NCBI GenBank assembly: GCA_964464465.1
Contig: CAYXGF010000027.1
Coordinates: 1 to 22,631, forward strand
Direction: 5' to 3'
DNA from: UBA940 sp964464465
GTDB taxonomy: Bacteria; Bacteroidota; Bacteroidia; Bacteroidales; Rikenellaceae
DNA: 22,631 nt
Part shown: positions 1-5,350 of the stretch, one piece after another
Layout of the letters: each line of letters starts with the position of its first letter
How positions within the stretch are numbered: position 1 is the first letter of the stretch
Notes under the pieces: model-generated
What the model was told of the DNA's origin: nothing
The model's input: only the letters and a program-made list of their open reading frames with translations
Databases searched by the model: none
Made by a program: the position numbers and the translations under genes

Positions 1-231
1 GCCGCCAAAGCCAACCAACTAGCTAACTTTCCTCTCAATTTCCTGCGTACCGGGTTTTACTTTGACGACGGTAAAACATATCATCGTACAATAAACGGTT
101 ATTGGTGGTCGGCTACAGGTACCGTAGACCGCGCTCGTAATTTAGGCGCGAAGGTTAGCGATGTATTCCCATATGATGGCAATTACCGTGGATCCGGCTT
201 TGCCTTGCGCTGTGTCATCGGAAGGGTGTAA
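1..231 (+). CDS. FISUMP-type surface protein, C-terminal fragment
   Basis: The window opens inside this frame, which stays open for 76 codons to a TAA at 229-231. The visible part resembles the C-terminal module of the Fibrobacter succinogenes major paralogous (FISUMP) domain: a conserved NFPLNFLRTG entry, a GYWWSATG core and a closing GFALRCV. Such modules end large secreted or surface proteins in Saccharibacteria, where they are multi-copy. The N-terminus, including any signal peptide, lies outside the window. The first 53 nt are almost identical to 320-372, while the rest is strongly diverged, so this looks like the expressed or terminal copy of a repeated cassette. A 10-bp hairpin begins five bases before the stop codon. 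The domain assignment comes from motif recall, not a search. Confidence 0.6.
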   Translation, partial: AAKANQLANFPLNFLRTGFYFDDGKTYHRTINGYWWSATGTVDRARNLGAKVSDVFPYDGNYRGSGFALRCVIGRV

Positions 232-250
232 AAAGGGCAATTTTACACCC
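224..250 (+). terminator. Stem-loop spanning the stop codon of the first cassette
   Basis: GGGTGTAAAA at 224-233 pairs perfectly with TTTTACACCC at 241-250 around a 7-nt loop. The TAA stop lies inside the left arm. No T-run follows the right arm, so it is a weak intrinsic terminator at best and may instead protect the mRNA 3' end. A diverged copy of the segment sits at 288-317. Confidence 0.45.
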
Positions 251-272
251 TAAGGCCAAACTACTCACCCCT

Positions 273-280
273 GTTATACT
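273..280 (+). promoter_or_regulatory. Extended -10 promoter before the second cassette
   Basis: TG-T-TATACT at 272-280 is an extended -10 element. An ATG at 286-288 lies at about +1, the same leaderless geometry seen at 4180 on the other strand. The ATG opens only a 19-codon frame (stop at 343-345) that is out of frame with the cassette. No convincing -35 was seen. Confidence 0.35.
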
Positions 281-319
281 GATTCATGAAGGGTGTAAAA
301 ATAGGAAAATTACACGTCA

Positions 320-724
320 GCCGCCAAAGCCAACCAACTCGCTAACTTCCCTCTCAATTTCCTGCGTACCGGAGCCTATGTTTACTCCGACGGCAAGATA
401 ATCGATCGTATAGCCGACGGGTATTGGTGGTCTGCAACTGGCGGTGACACTACGAACGCCAACTACTTATCTGCAACAACCAACTATGTTAGGCCTCAAA
501 CTAGTTTCGTTCGTGGCAATGGATTTGCCCTGGGCTGTGGAGCAACCTCCGCCGATGTTGATAGATCCCTTAAAAATAGCAACAATCGTTGCCTATCTTC
601 TAGTTCTTCAAACAAAAATGGTGGTTCCGGGCGGAGAACTTCGCGCCTGCGGCGCTCAGCGGCCGGGCGTCGTCTCAAAAGGGCGCAAGCGAGCTTTCGC
701 TCTTTCTCGTCTCCTACGACCTAG
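320..724 (+). pseudogene. Silent FISUMP-domain cassette lacking a start
   Basis: The frame encodes the same module as 1-231: NFPLNFLRTG, then GYWWSATG, then GNGFALGC ending at the Cys codon 536-538. An in-frame TAG at 302-304 closes the frame upstream, and no ATG lies between that stop and the homology, so the copy cannot be translated by itself. Past the Cys codon the frame stays open to a TAG at 722-724, but that tail (Ser/Asn-rich, then Arg-rich) runs into a GC-rich structured region and does not look like protein. The first 53 nt match 1-53 at 51 positions, and both differences are synonymous; identity then collapses. That pattern suits a donor cassette for recombination with an expressed gene, or an eroded tandem duplicate. 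Confidence 0.55.
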
Positions 725-750
725 AACCGCGCTCCGGTTCTGCTCCGCCC
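629..750. other. GC-rich self-complementary region, function unknown
   Basis: GGGCGGAG at 629-636 can pair with CTCCGCCC at 743-750 over about 100 nt. Inside are further hairpins, for example GAACC/GGTTC at about 723-739 and AGCGA/TCGCT around 690-705. It lies directly downstream of tRNA-Phe on the minus strand, beyond that gene's terminator. I recognise no RNA family such as SRP RNA, tmRNA or 6S. It could be a small structured RNA or a degenerate repeat. Confidence 0.3.
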
Positions 751-759
751 TTGATATGC

Positions 760-805
760 AAAAAGTGCCATTTGTCATCGACTAAAGTCGATACCAAATG
801 GCACT
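760..805 (-). terminator. Intrinsic terminator of tRNA-Phe
   Basis: On the minus strand an 11-bp stem (764-774 with 795-805), a two-base internal mismatch and a further 6-bp stem form a long hairpin, followed by five Ts at 764-760. The stem begins at the last base of the tRNA CCA end, so tRNA and terminator are contiguous. Confidence 0.8.
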
Positions 806-880
806 GGTGGTTCCGGGCGGACTTGAACCGTCGACACAAGGCTCTTCAGGCCTCTGCTCTACCAACTGAGCTACAGAACC
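805..880 (-). tRNA. tRNA-Phe (GAA)
   Basis: Read on the minus strand this is a complete 76-nt cloverleaf with encoded CCA. The acceptor GGTTCTG pairs with CGGAACC, the D stem is GCTC/GAGC, the anticodon stem GAGGC/GCCTT closes a CTGAAGA loop with anticodon GAA, and the T loop is TTCAAGT. The T stem has one A-C mismatch (GACGG/CCGCC). The encoded CCA contrasts with the tRNA-Thr at 8750-8821 and supports a different organism for this part of the window. Confidence 0.93.
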
Positions 881-888
881 ATAGGCTT

Positions 889-897
889 ATTATAACA
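889..897 (-). promoter_or_regulatory. Extended -10 promoter of tRNA-Phe
   Basis: On the minus strand TG-T-TATAAT occupies 897-889, placing the transcription start near 882, two bases before the mature tRNA. The -10 is a perfect consensus; no clear -35 was seen, as expected for an extended -10. Confidence 0.7.
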
Positions 898-934
898 CAC
901 TTTGGGGCTTGTGGAGAAAAATCAGGTAGGAATG

Positions 935-943
935 TGTTATAAT
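935..943 (+). promoter_or_regulatory. Extended -10 promoter of tRNA-Leu
   Basis: TG-T-TATAAT at 935-943 is the mirror of the promoter at 897-889, so the two tRNA genes fire divergently from about 55 bp. The expected start near 950 is just before the tRNA at 952. Confidence 0.7.
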
Positions 944-951
944 GAGGTTGT

Positions 952-1036
952 GCCCGAATGGCGGAATTGGTATACGCGTTCGACTTAAAATCGAATGGAG
1001 AAATCCATATGGGTTCAAGTCCCATTTCGGGCACCA
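952..1036 (+). tRNA. tRNA-Leu (UAA)
   Basis: This is a complete 85-nt class II tRNA. The acceptor GCCCGAA pairs with TTCGGGC, the D stem is GCG/CGC, the anticodon stem TTCGA/TCGAA surrounds CTTAAAA (anticodon TAA), the long variable arm is TGGAGAAATCCA, and the T arm is ATGGG/CCCAT around TTCAAGT. CCA is encoded at 1034-1036. Its 3' 21 nt plus seven flanking bases are repeated at 1093-1120. Confidence 0.94.
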
Positions 1037-1120
1037 GCGAAACTTCCCATAGGGGGATGCAAATCGTATGGGAGGCTTCGCAGCTACGCTAACAAGTCCC
1101 ATTTCGGGCACCAGCGAAAC
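1016..1120 (+). repeat. Direct repeat of the tRNA-Leu 3' end
   Basis: A 28-nt exact repeat lies at 1016-1043 and 1093-1120, offset by 77 bp. It covers the T loop, 3' acceptor strand, CCA and the following gcgaaac. The 49 bp between copies hold a small hairpin (TCCCATA with TATGGGA at about 1045-1072) but no tRNA body. It is either the scar of a tandem tRNA duplication or an attachment-site duplication. Confidence 0.75.
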
Positions 1121-1134
1121 ATGTAAACGACAAT

Positions 1135-1165
1135 TGGCTCAGCAGACCGCCGAGCCATTGGTTTT
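1135..1165 (+). terminator. Weak terminator candidate after tRNA-Leu
   Basis: TGGCTC at 1135-1140 pairs with GAGCCA at 1152-1157 around an 11-nt loop, and ttggtttt follows. The stem is short and the T-run poor. It lies between the convergent tRNA-Leu and lipoprotein genes, where a terminator is expected. Confidence 0.35.
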
Positions 1166-1178
1166 GAAAGAAGGATGA

Positions 1179-1763
1179 TTATTCGACGTGAAAGTCGAAG
1201 GAAATTTCGGTTGGTTCATTGGTGAGGTCACCCAAATATACCCCACCCTCGCACAAAGCTTTGCCGTCCTTAGAAAGTTCCAGAGTCGGTGCGCCGGAAT
1301 CAGTAAACAGAATGACACGCGCAATCATCAGAGTTTGCGTCGTCGTGCGATTCCAGGCATAGAGCCAAATAATCGTAACTCTGCCGTCCTCTGCGCGCTC
1401 AGGTTCGTCTACCGTGAGCTTGATGTCCTTGATATCGTCACCGTCGCTGTGCATTGTTAGCGAAAGCCGGTAGTCACACCCAGAGCAAACCGTAAAACCG
1501 TCGAGCGCATAGTCTTCGAGGTTATAATCGTCTTCGTTGGATAAGTCCCTTAGAACTACATCGGCCATGATTGCGTCCGGATATTCCTGGTTCGTGAGAA
1601 CCGTAATAGGGGCTTCCCCCACGGACAATGGAATCAACGGCGCATCAGGGTCGACAGCTACAGTCGCGGACTCCTCGGCAGTGGCCGCATCATTTTTGAC
1701 ACCGCAAGCGGTGAGAAGGCAGGCGACAAGGCCAAGAACCAAAAAAATTGGAAAATGCTTCAA
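1179..1763 (-). CDS. Predicted lipoprotein, unknown function
   Basis: The protein has 194 residues. Residues 1-19 form a lipoprotein signal peptide ending in the lipobox LTAC with Cys20, so the mature protein should be lipidated and outside the membrane. An acidic linker (about 21-45) precedes a probable beta-rich domain containing a CSGC pair near residues 93-96. The start is TTG at 1763-1761, chosen because a strong AAGGAGG lies at 1777-1771, 7 nt upstream, and the codons after the TTG begin the signal peptide (KHFPIF). The gene has its own promoter at 1849-1821 and is separate from the minus-strand operon upstream. I recognise no family. Confidence 0.75.
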   Translation of the reverse strand: MKHFPIFLVLGLVACLLTACGVKNDAATAEESATVAVDPDAPLIPLSVGEAPITVLTNQEYPDAIMADVVLRDLSNEDDYNLEDYALDGFTVCSGCDYRLSLTMHSDGDDIKDIKLTVDEPERAEDGRVTIIWLYAWNRTTTQTLMIARVILFTDSGAPTLELSKDGKALCEGGVYLGDLTNEPTEISFDFHVE

Positions 1764-1770
1764 GATAATC

Positions 1771-1777
1771 CCTCCTT
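1771..1777 (-). promoter_or_regulatory. Shine-Dalgarno site deciding a TTG start
   Basis: AAGGAGG on the minus strand lies 7 nt before the TTG of the lipoprotein gene. A near-consensus ribosome site is unusual in Bacteroidales and argues that this section is not from that group. Confidence 0.8.
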
Positions 1778-1820
1778 ATTCGTGTGCTATTGCATTTTCA
1801 GGTTGCATCAACCTTGTTAT

Positions 1821-1849
1821 ATTATGTCGCAAGCGAAAGCTAAAGTCAA
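1821..1849 (-). promoter_or_regulatory. Sigma70-type promoter of the lipoprotein gene
   Basis: On the minus strand TTGACT (1849-1844), a 17-bp spacer and CATAAT (1826-1821) form a good -35/-10 pair. Transcription would start near 1814, immediately before a small hairpin GGTTG-atg-CAACC (1813-1801) in the leader. Confidence 0.65.
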
Positions 1850-1901
1850 TGACGCCAGGCAATAGAATAGTTCCCCGCTCCCGTCGAGAACAAGTGCGTG
1901 G

Positions 1902-2972
1902 TTATTTTTTGCTGCTTTTGCTGGTCAGCTTACGCTTAACCTTGGTGAGTTTGCCAACTTTAGGCACGGAAGCCGTGGAGATCATGCGACGAGGCTCGGG
2001 AGAAGGCAAAGTGAGCTCGGATTTTTCATATTCGACATCTTGCAGTTCGTCCAGTAGTCTGGCGGAAAGATTAGTCGGGGTAGCGGATTTGGTCTTACCG
2101 GTAAGGGCGGCACTCGCGGAGCGACTTTTGAGGTCCTGGGCTTTGCGATGGCCGTGAGCCTTCTTGAAAGCAAGTGTGGCGGAGGCATCGGCGAGACTCT
2201 TCACGGTTGGCTCGGCGGCTTTTTTGAGGGCAAGTGACGCAGAAACATCGGCTGCCTTGGTGACCTCTACCGGTTCGGAAATCTCTGGCGGGTGCTTATA
2301 AACGCGGAAAATAGCTTTAGCGAGCTCAGCTGGGTGGGAAATATAGGGCGCATGAGTCCAATTTGGGAAAATTTCCAGGCTGCTATCGGCAATTTTGCGA
2401 TGAATGGCTTCTGCCTGACGGGGTGGCGTAACGGTGTCGTTGGCCCCCCAAAGAATCGAAGTTGGCACCTTGATTTTAGAAATGTCAAGCTTTTTATCAC
2501 TATCTAGCATATTTGTCAATGTCTTCTTCATGTTGGCGGGAGCTTTGGCATAATCACTGGGGCCAGCCAGTTTCTGCCAGACTTTGGCAAGGCCAGGTAC
2601 TTTCCCTAGAAAACTGAGTCTCCTGGAGACGCTGCGGGCGATATCGTGCTTGCCGGGAGCTTCGTAGACCCCAGCACTGTCGAGCAGGATCAGGTGGCTA
2701 AGTTTCTCGGGCTTGGCGACACAGAGGTTCATAAGGATGCGACCGCCATTGCTATGACCGAGTACAGCGGCGCCGTCAGGGATATTGCGATCAGCCCAGC
2801 GTACATAGTCATCAATCGTCCAAACTTTATTAGAGGAGGCCGTGAGCCCAGGAACGTTAAGCATCTCAACATTTAGGCCGAGCTTGCCTAGGCTGGTGAT
2901 GGTTTTCTCCCACGGGGCGGTGGTATAGGTCCAGCCGTGGATGATATAGAGTTTGGGCTTAGGCTTGGTCAT
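1902..2972 (-). CDS. Alpha/beta hydrolase with a basic repeat tail
   Basis: The protein has 356 residues and an N-terminal alpha/beta-hydrolase fold (about 6-228). The oxyanion motif is HGW (12-14), the nucleophile is Ser74 in GHSNG, the acid is Asp179 in WGANDTVTP, and the base is His207 in NWTHAP, so the catalytic triad looks intact. The substrate cannot be told. The last 125 residues are a Lys/Ala/Ser-rich tail with an internal near-repeat (SASLALKKA and SATLAFKKA), probably disordered and possibly binding nucleic acid or the cell wall. No signal peptide is present. The ATG overlaps the TGA of the upstream MurF-like gene as ATGA, so the two are translationally coupled. Confidence 0.85.
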   Translation of the reverse strand: MTKPKPKLYIIHGWTYTTAPWEKTITSLGKLGLNVEMLNVPGLTASSNKVWTIDDYVRWADRNIPDGAAVLGHSNGGRILMNLCVAKPEKLSHLILLDSAGVYEAPGKHDIARSVSRRLSFLGKVPGLAKVWQKLAGPSDYAKAPANMKKTLTNMLDSDKKLDISKIKVPTSILWGANDTVTPPRQAEAIHRKIADSSLEIFPNWTHAPYISHPAELAKAIFRVYKHPPEISEPVEVTKAADVSASLALKKAAEPTVKSLADASATLAFKKAHGHRKAQDLKSRSASAALTGKTKSATPTNLSARLLDELQDVEYEKSELTLPSPEPRRMISTASVPKVGKLTKVKRKLTSKSSKK

Positions 2973-4180
2973 TTGAGCCCCCGTTTCTCGCGACGTTTGA
3001 CAGCGGCAGGTTCACGATAAGGAAGATATTTGGCGTCCTCTGGATTATCAAGAAGTTTTTCAATGACCCATTCGAGATACTCGCCGCCCTTAAAAATCAA
3101 GGTTTCTTCACCGGTGGCGTTTTGCTCGATAAAGGTGAGGGCTTTTTTGGGGTCAAGGGTGGTGCGAGCGGGTACGCCAAGCTCGCGTAGACGCGGAGCG
3201 GTGAATTCCTTAGTGCGCGGGCCAACCAAAATGACCATTTCGGGGCCAGCATCGGCGATAAGATTGGCGAGTTTACGATGATCGTCGCCTTCGGCATCAT
3301 TCTGGCCGGTGACGTCGCCAATCACCAACCATTTGTGGCCGGCGCGAAGATCGCGAGCCATCTCGAGGATGGGCTGAGCGCTAACGAGGCGAGCATCATA
3401 GCTACCGTCGACGATATTGAGGCCTTTTTTGCCGCTGAGATAAGAGCTACGACCCGCAGGGACAGGCATACTACTAAAATCAGTACGCAAAGTTACGCCA
3501 AGATAGTCGACTAGGGACTCGAGCATCATGAGCTGAACGGCGAGGTCTTTCGGCTGAGGCTGGACAAAATGGAAAGAGGCGGATTCAAAGATGAAATCGG
3601 TGCGGGTGGGGTAAACGTTGTAGCGCTTCAGCTTCTTCTTGTCGAATTCGACAACCTTGGCCTTGGCACCTTTGGTGGCAGCCTTCGTCTCAAGGGAGCC
3701 AGCTTCGACATAGACGTATTTTTCGGTATTTCGAAGGAGGGTGGTGAACTCATCAGTGTTGGTAGTGCTAGGCGAGAGCCAGAGGGTGACTTCCGGCTTC
3801 AACCAAGTAGCCAGAGATTCAGCTCCATGGGAATGTTCAGCGTCGATTCCAACAACATAGAATTCCTCTTTGCGGCGATAGTAAAAAGCACGGATTGGAG
3901 CAAGAAAAATTAGCTTGAGCCAGTGGTAGTTGGCGCCATGGGCGCTATCTATACCGAGAATGTCAAGCGCGATATCGAGGGCAGAATTGGCGTGGCGTGA
4001 ATAGTGGGCGCGATCGCCAAGTTCAAATTCAATCATGTGGAGCATCATAGCCCTGTCAGAGGAGCCAGAGACGGCGATAACGCGAGGATGCCAGCGCCGA
4101 AAAGCGAAGTTAGCAAAAAAACGGAAGTATCTCGCCATGGCGAAATGAGAACGTTTTTTGGGGCGCATAGCTGATGACAT
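2969..4180 (-). CDS. MurF-like protein with a degenerate ATP loop
   Basis: The protein has 403 residues from the ATG at 4180. The layout follows Mur ligases such as MurF (UDP-MurNAc-tripeptide:D-Ala-D-Ala ligase). A P-loop-like segment VIAVSGSSDRAMM (34-46) comes first, and the C-terminal domain carries DGSYDAR (258-264, matching the MurF DxSYNA motif), LVIGDV (285-290) and ILVGPR. The usual GxxGKT/S is replaced by GSSDRAM, so ATP binding by this loop is doubtful and the protein may be a pseudoenzyme or partner subunit. The upstream extension to 4300 is rejected because it crosses the promoter and the assembly junction; with the TATAAT at 4192-4187, the ATG at 4180 is the likely transcript start. 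It ends in ATGA overlap with the hydrolase gene. Confidence 0.72.
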   Translation of the reverse strand: MSSAMRPKKRSHFAMARYFRFFANFAFRRWHPRVIAVSGSSDRAMMLHMIEFELGDRAHYSRHANSALDIALDILGIDSAHGANYHWLKLIFLAPIRAFYYRRKEEFYVVGIDAEHSHGAESLATWLKPEVTLWLSPSTTNTDEFTTLLRNTEKYVYVEAGSLETKAATKGAKAKVVEFDKKKLKRYNVYPTRTDFIFESASFHFVQPQPKDLAVQLMMLESLVDYLGVTLRTDFSSMPVPAGRSSYLSGKKGLNIVDGSYDARLVSAQPILEMARDLRAGHKWLVIGDVTGQNDAEGDDHRKLANLIADAGPEMVILVGPRTKEFTAPRLRELGVPARTTLDPKKALTFIEQNATGEETLIFKGGEYLEWVIEKLLDNPEDAKYLPYREPAAVKRREKRGLK

Positions 4181-4186
4181 GCTTCT

Positions 4187-4195
4187 ATTATAGCA
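4187..4195 (-). promoter_or_regulatory. Extended -10 promoter giving a leaderless mRNA
   Basis: On the minus strand TG-C-TATAAT occupies 4195-4187. A start 7 nt downstream coincides with the ATG at 4180, so the MurF-like mRNA should be leaderless. No -35 can be judged because the assembly junction lies just upstream. Confidence 0.65.
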
Positions 4196-4216
4196 CGGAT
4201 TAAAAAACACCGCACC
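4196..4216. other. Probable chimeric assembly junction
   Basis: Saccharibacteria-like promoter sequence ends here, and the glutamate dehydrogenase frame, closed by an in-frame TAA at 4201-4203, becomes recognisable from 4213 to 4219. There is no intergenic spacer, no start codon for the dehydrogenase and no N run. Style of promoters, ribosome sites and tRNA ends changes across this point. Confidence 0.7.
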
Positions 4217-5085
4217 CCGAGACCGACGTACCGGCCGGAGACATCGGTGTAGGCGGCCGCGAAATCGGCTACCTCTACGGAATGTACCGCAAATTGGCAC
4301 TCGAAAACACAGGAGTCCTCACCGGAAAAGGCATGACATACGGAGGTTCTCTGATTCGTCCCGAGGCAACCGGTTTCGGAGCCGTGTATTTCCTCCGCCA
4401 GATGCTCGAAACGGCAGGCATGGACATCAAGGGCAAGGTGATAGCAATATCCGGATTCGGAAACGTGGCATGGGGCGCAGCGACCAAAGCGACCGAACTG
4501 GGTGCAAAGGTCGTCACAATATCCGGTCCCGACGGATACATATATGACCCCGCAGGTCTGGATGCCGAGAAAATCGCATATATGCTCGAACTCCGCGCTT
4601 CGAACAATGACGTCGTAGCACCTTACGCCGACAAGTTCCCCGGCTCCACATTCGTGGCAGGCAAGAAACCGTGGGAGGTCAAGGTAGACATAGCAATGCC
4701 ATGCGCGACGCAGAACGAGCTCGACGGAAACGACGCAGCCGCTCTTATCGCCAACGGTGTGCAAATCGTCGCCGAAGTCTCCAACATGGGCTGCCGTCCG
4801 GAAGCTATCGACGCATTCATCGCCGCCAAGATACCTTACGGTCCGGGCAAGGCTGTCAATGCCGGCGGTGTGGCCACTTCGGGTCTGGAAATGAGCCAGA
4901 ACTCGATGAAATACAGCTGGACAGCCGAAGAGGTCGACGCACGTCTGCATCAGATTATGTCTTCGATTCATGCCGCATGTCTCGAATACGGCACCGAAGA
5001 CGGTTACATCAACTACATGAAAGGCGCGAACATCGCAGGCTTCATGAAAGTCGCAAAAAGCATGGTGGAGCAGGGTATACTCTAA
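4213..5085 (+). CDS. gdhA: Glutamate dehydrogenase, 5'-truncated
   Basis: About 290 residues remain. They match the hexameric bacterial GdhA family from the conserved TDVPAGDIGVGGREIGYL segment to the C-terminus. The enzyme interconverts glutamate with 2-oxoglutarate and ammonium in the cytoplasm. Visible motifs are KGMTYGGSLIRPEATGFG, the Rossmann GFGNVA dinucleotide loop, PCATQNELDG and NAGGVATSGLEMSQN. Compared with the roughly 445-residue family length, about the first 160 residues are missing, including the substrate-binding Lys segment. The break coincides with the junction near 4200, so the loss is probably an assembly artefact. TAA lies at 5083-5085, followed by a gap and a strong terminator. 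Confidence 0.93.
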   Translation, partial: HPETDVPAGDIGVGGREIGYLYGMYRKLALENTGVLTGKGMTYGGSLIRPEATGFGAVYFLRQMLETAGMDIKGKVIAISGFGNVAWGAATKATELGAKVVTISGPDGYIYDPAGLDAEKIAYMLELRASNNDVVAPYADKFPGSTFVAGKKPWEVKVDIAMPCATQNELDGNDAAALIANGVQIVAEVSNMGCRPEAIDAFIAAKIPYGPGKAVNAGGVATSGLEMSQNSMKYSWTAEEVDARLHQIMSSIHAACLEYGTEDGYINYMKGANIAGFMKVAKSMVEQGIL

Positions 5086-5086
5086 C

Positions 5087-5096
5087 NNNNNNNNNN
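5087..5096. other. Scaffold gap (10 N)
   Basis: Ten Ns follow the gdhA stop. CTAAC flanks the gap on both sides (5082-5086 and 5097-5101), which suggests that the contig ends overlap and that little or no sequence is missing. Confidence 0.9.
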
Positions 5097-5124
5097 CTAA
5101 CCACACGGCTCTATCGTAAACCAA

Positions 5125-5164
5125 GACCGGCTGTATCGAATGATACAGCCGGTCTCTTTATTTT
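5125..5164 (+). terminator. Intrinsic terminator of gdhA
   Basis: GACCGGCTGTATC at 5125-5137 pairs perfectly with GATACAGCCGGTC at 5142-5154 around a GAAT tetraloop, followed by tctttatttt. A 13-bp stem with a T-rich tail on the plus strand is a strong terminator. Confidence 0.88.
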
Positions 5165-5192
5165 CCCCCGCACAAAAAAATGCGCGAATTAT

Positions 5193-5348
5193 TCACCTTT
5201 CATTGTAACTGTATACTTCCCGCGAGTCATTATCTGCCGCCACGAACAGAGAGCCATCCTTTTCCAGTCTCACGAACTTTTTCACGAAAGACATCCGCAA
5301 AGTGTTTCCATCCAGAAAAACACCTCCTGTCGCCACTCCGAAAAGCAC
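5193..5348 (-). CDS. Possible small ORF after the UDG-family gene
   Basis: A minus-strand frame ending with TGA at 5195-5193 looks protein-like over its last 33 codons (MSFVKKFVRLEK onward, then a charged tail). ATG at 5294 would give 33 residues. GTG at 5348, just after the stop of the upstream gene, would give 51 residues and fits an operon-like arrangement. An AGGAGG lies near 5321 but is not placed well for either start. I recognise no family; it could be a real small protein, a gene remnant or chance. Confidence 0.3.
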   Translation of the reverse strand: MLFGVATGGVFLDGNTLRMSFVKKFVRLEKDGSLFVAADNDSREVYSYNER

Positions 5349-5350
5349 TC

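Larger units (their letters stand above)
1..372 (+). repeat. 53-bp direct repeat opening both cassettes
   Basis: Copies at 1-53 and 320-372 differ only at repeat positions 21 and 30, which are third codon positions of Leu and Phe. Both begin at gccgccaaag and end at gcgtaccgg. The sharp drop in identity straight after the repeat marks it as a possible recombination entry block. A second shared element, gaagggtgtaaaaa, occurs at 221-234 and 288-301. Confidence 0.85.
619..821. repeat. Direct repeat of the tRNA-Phe 3' end
   Basis: A 17-nt string (tggtggttccgggcgga) occurs at 619-635 and again at 805-821. The second copy is the CCA end, acceptor strand and part of the T arm of the minus-strand tRNA-Phe gene. 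The copies are in the same orientation, 186 bp apart, with the extra copy downstream of the tRNA. This layout resembles an attachment-site scar or the remnant of a second tRNA. Confidence 0.6.

Noticed and set aside
1..600. Diversity-generating retroelement with the second cassette as template repeat.
   Set aside because: The AAC-rich stretch in the second copy is suggestive, but the two copies differ at many non-adenine positions and no reverse transcriptase is in the window.
4181..4300. N-terminal extension of the MurF-like frame to an ATG at 4300.
   Set aside because: It crosses the TATAAT promoter and the assembly junction and adds 40 Arg-rich residues that are antisense to gdhA.
4045..5124. 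Long minus-strand frame opposite gdhA.
   Set aside because: It is antisense to a recognisable enzyme, runs through Ns and the junction, and has Cys/His-rich composition typical of shadow frames.
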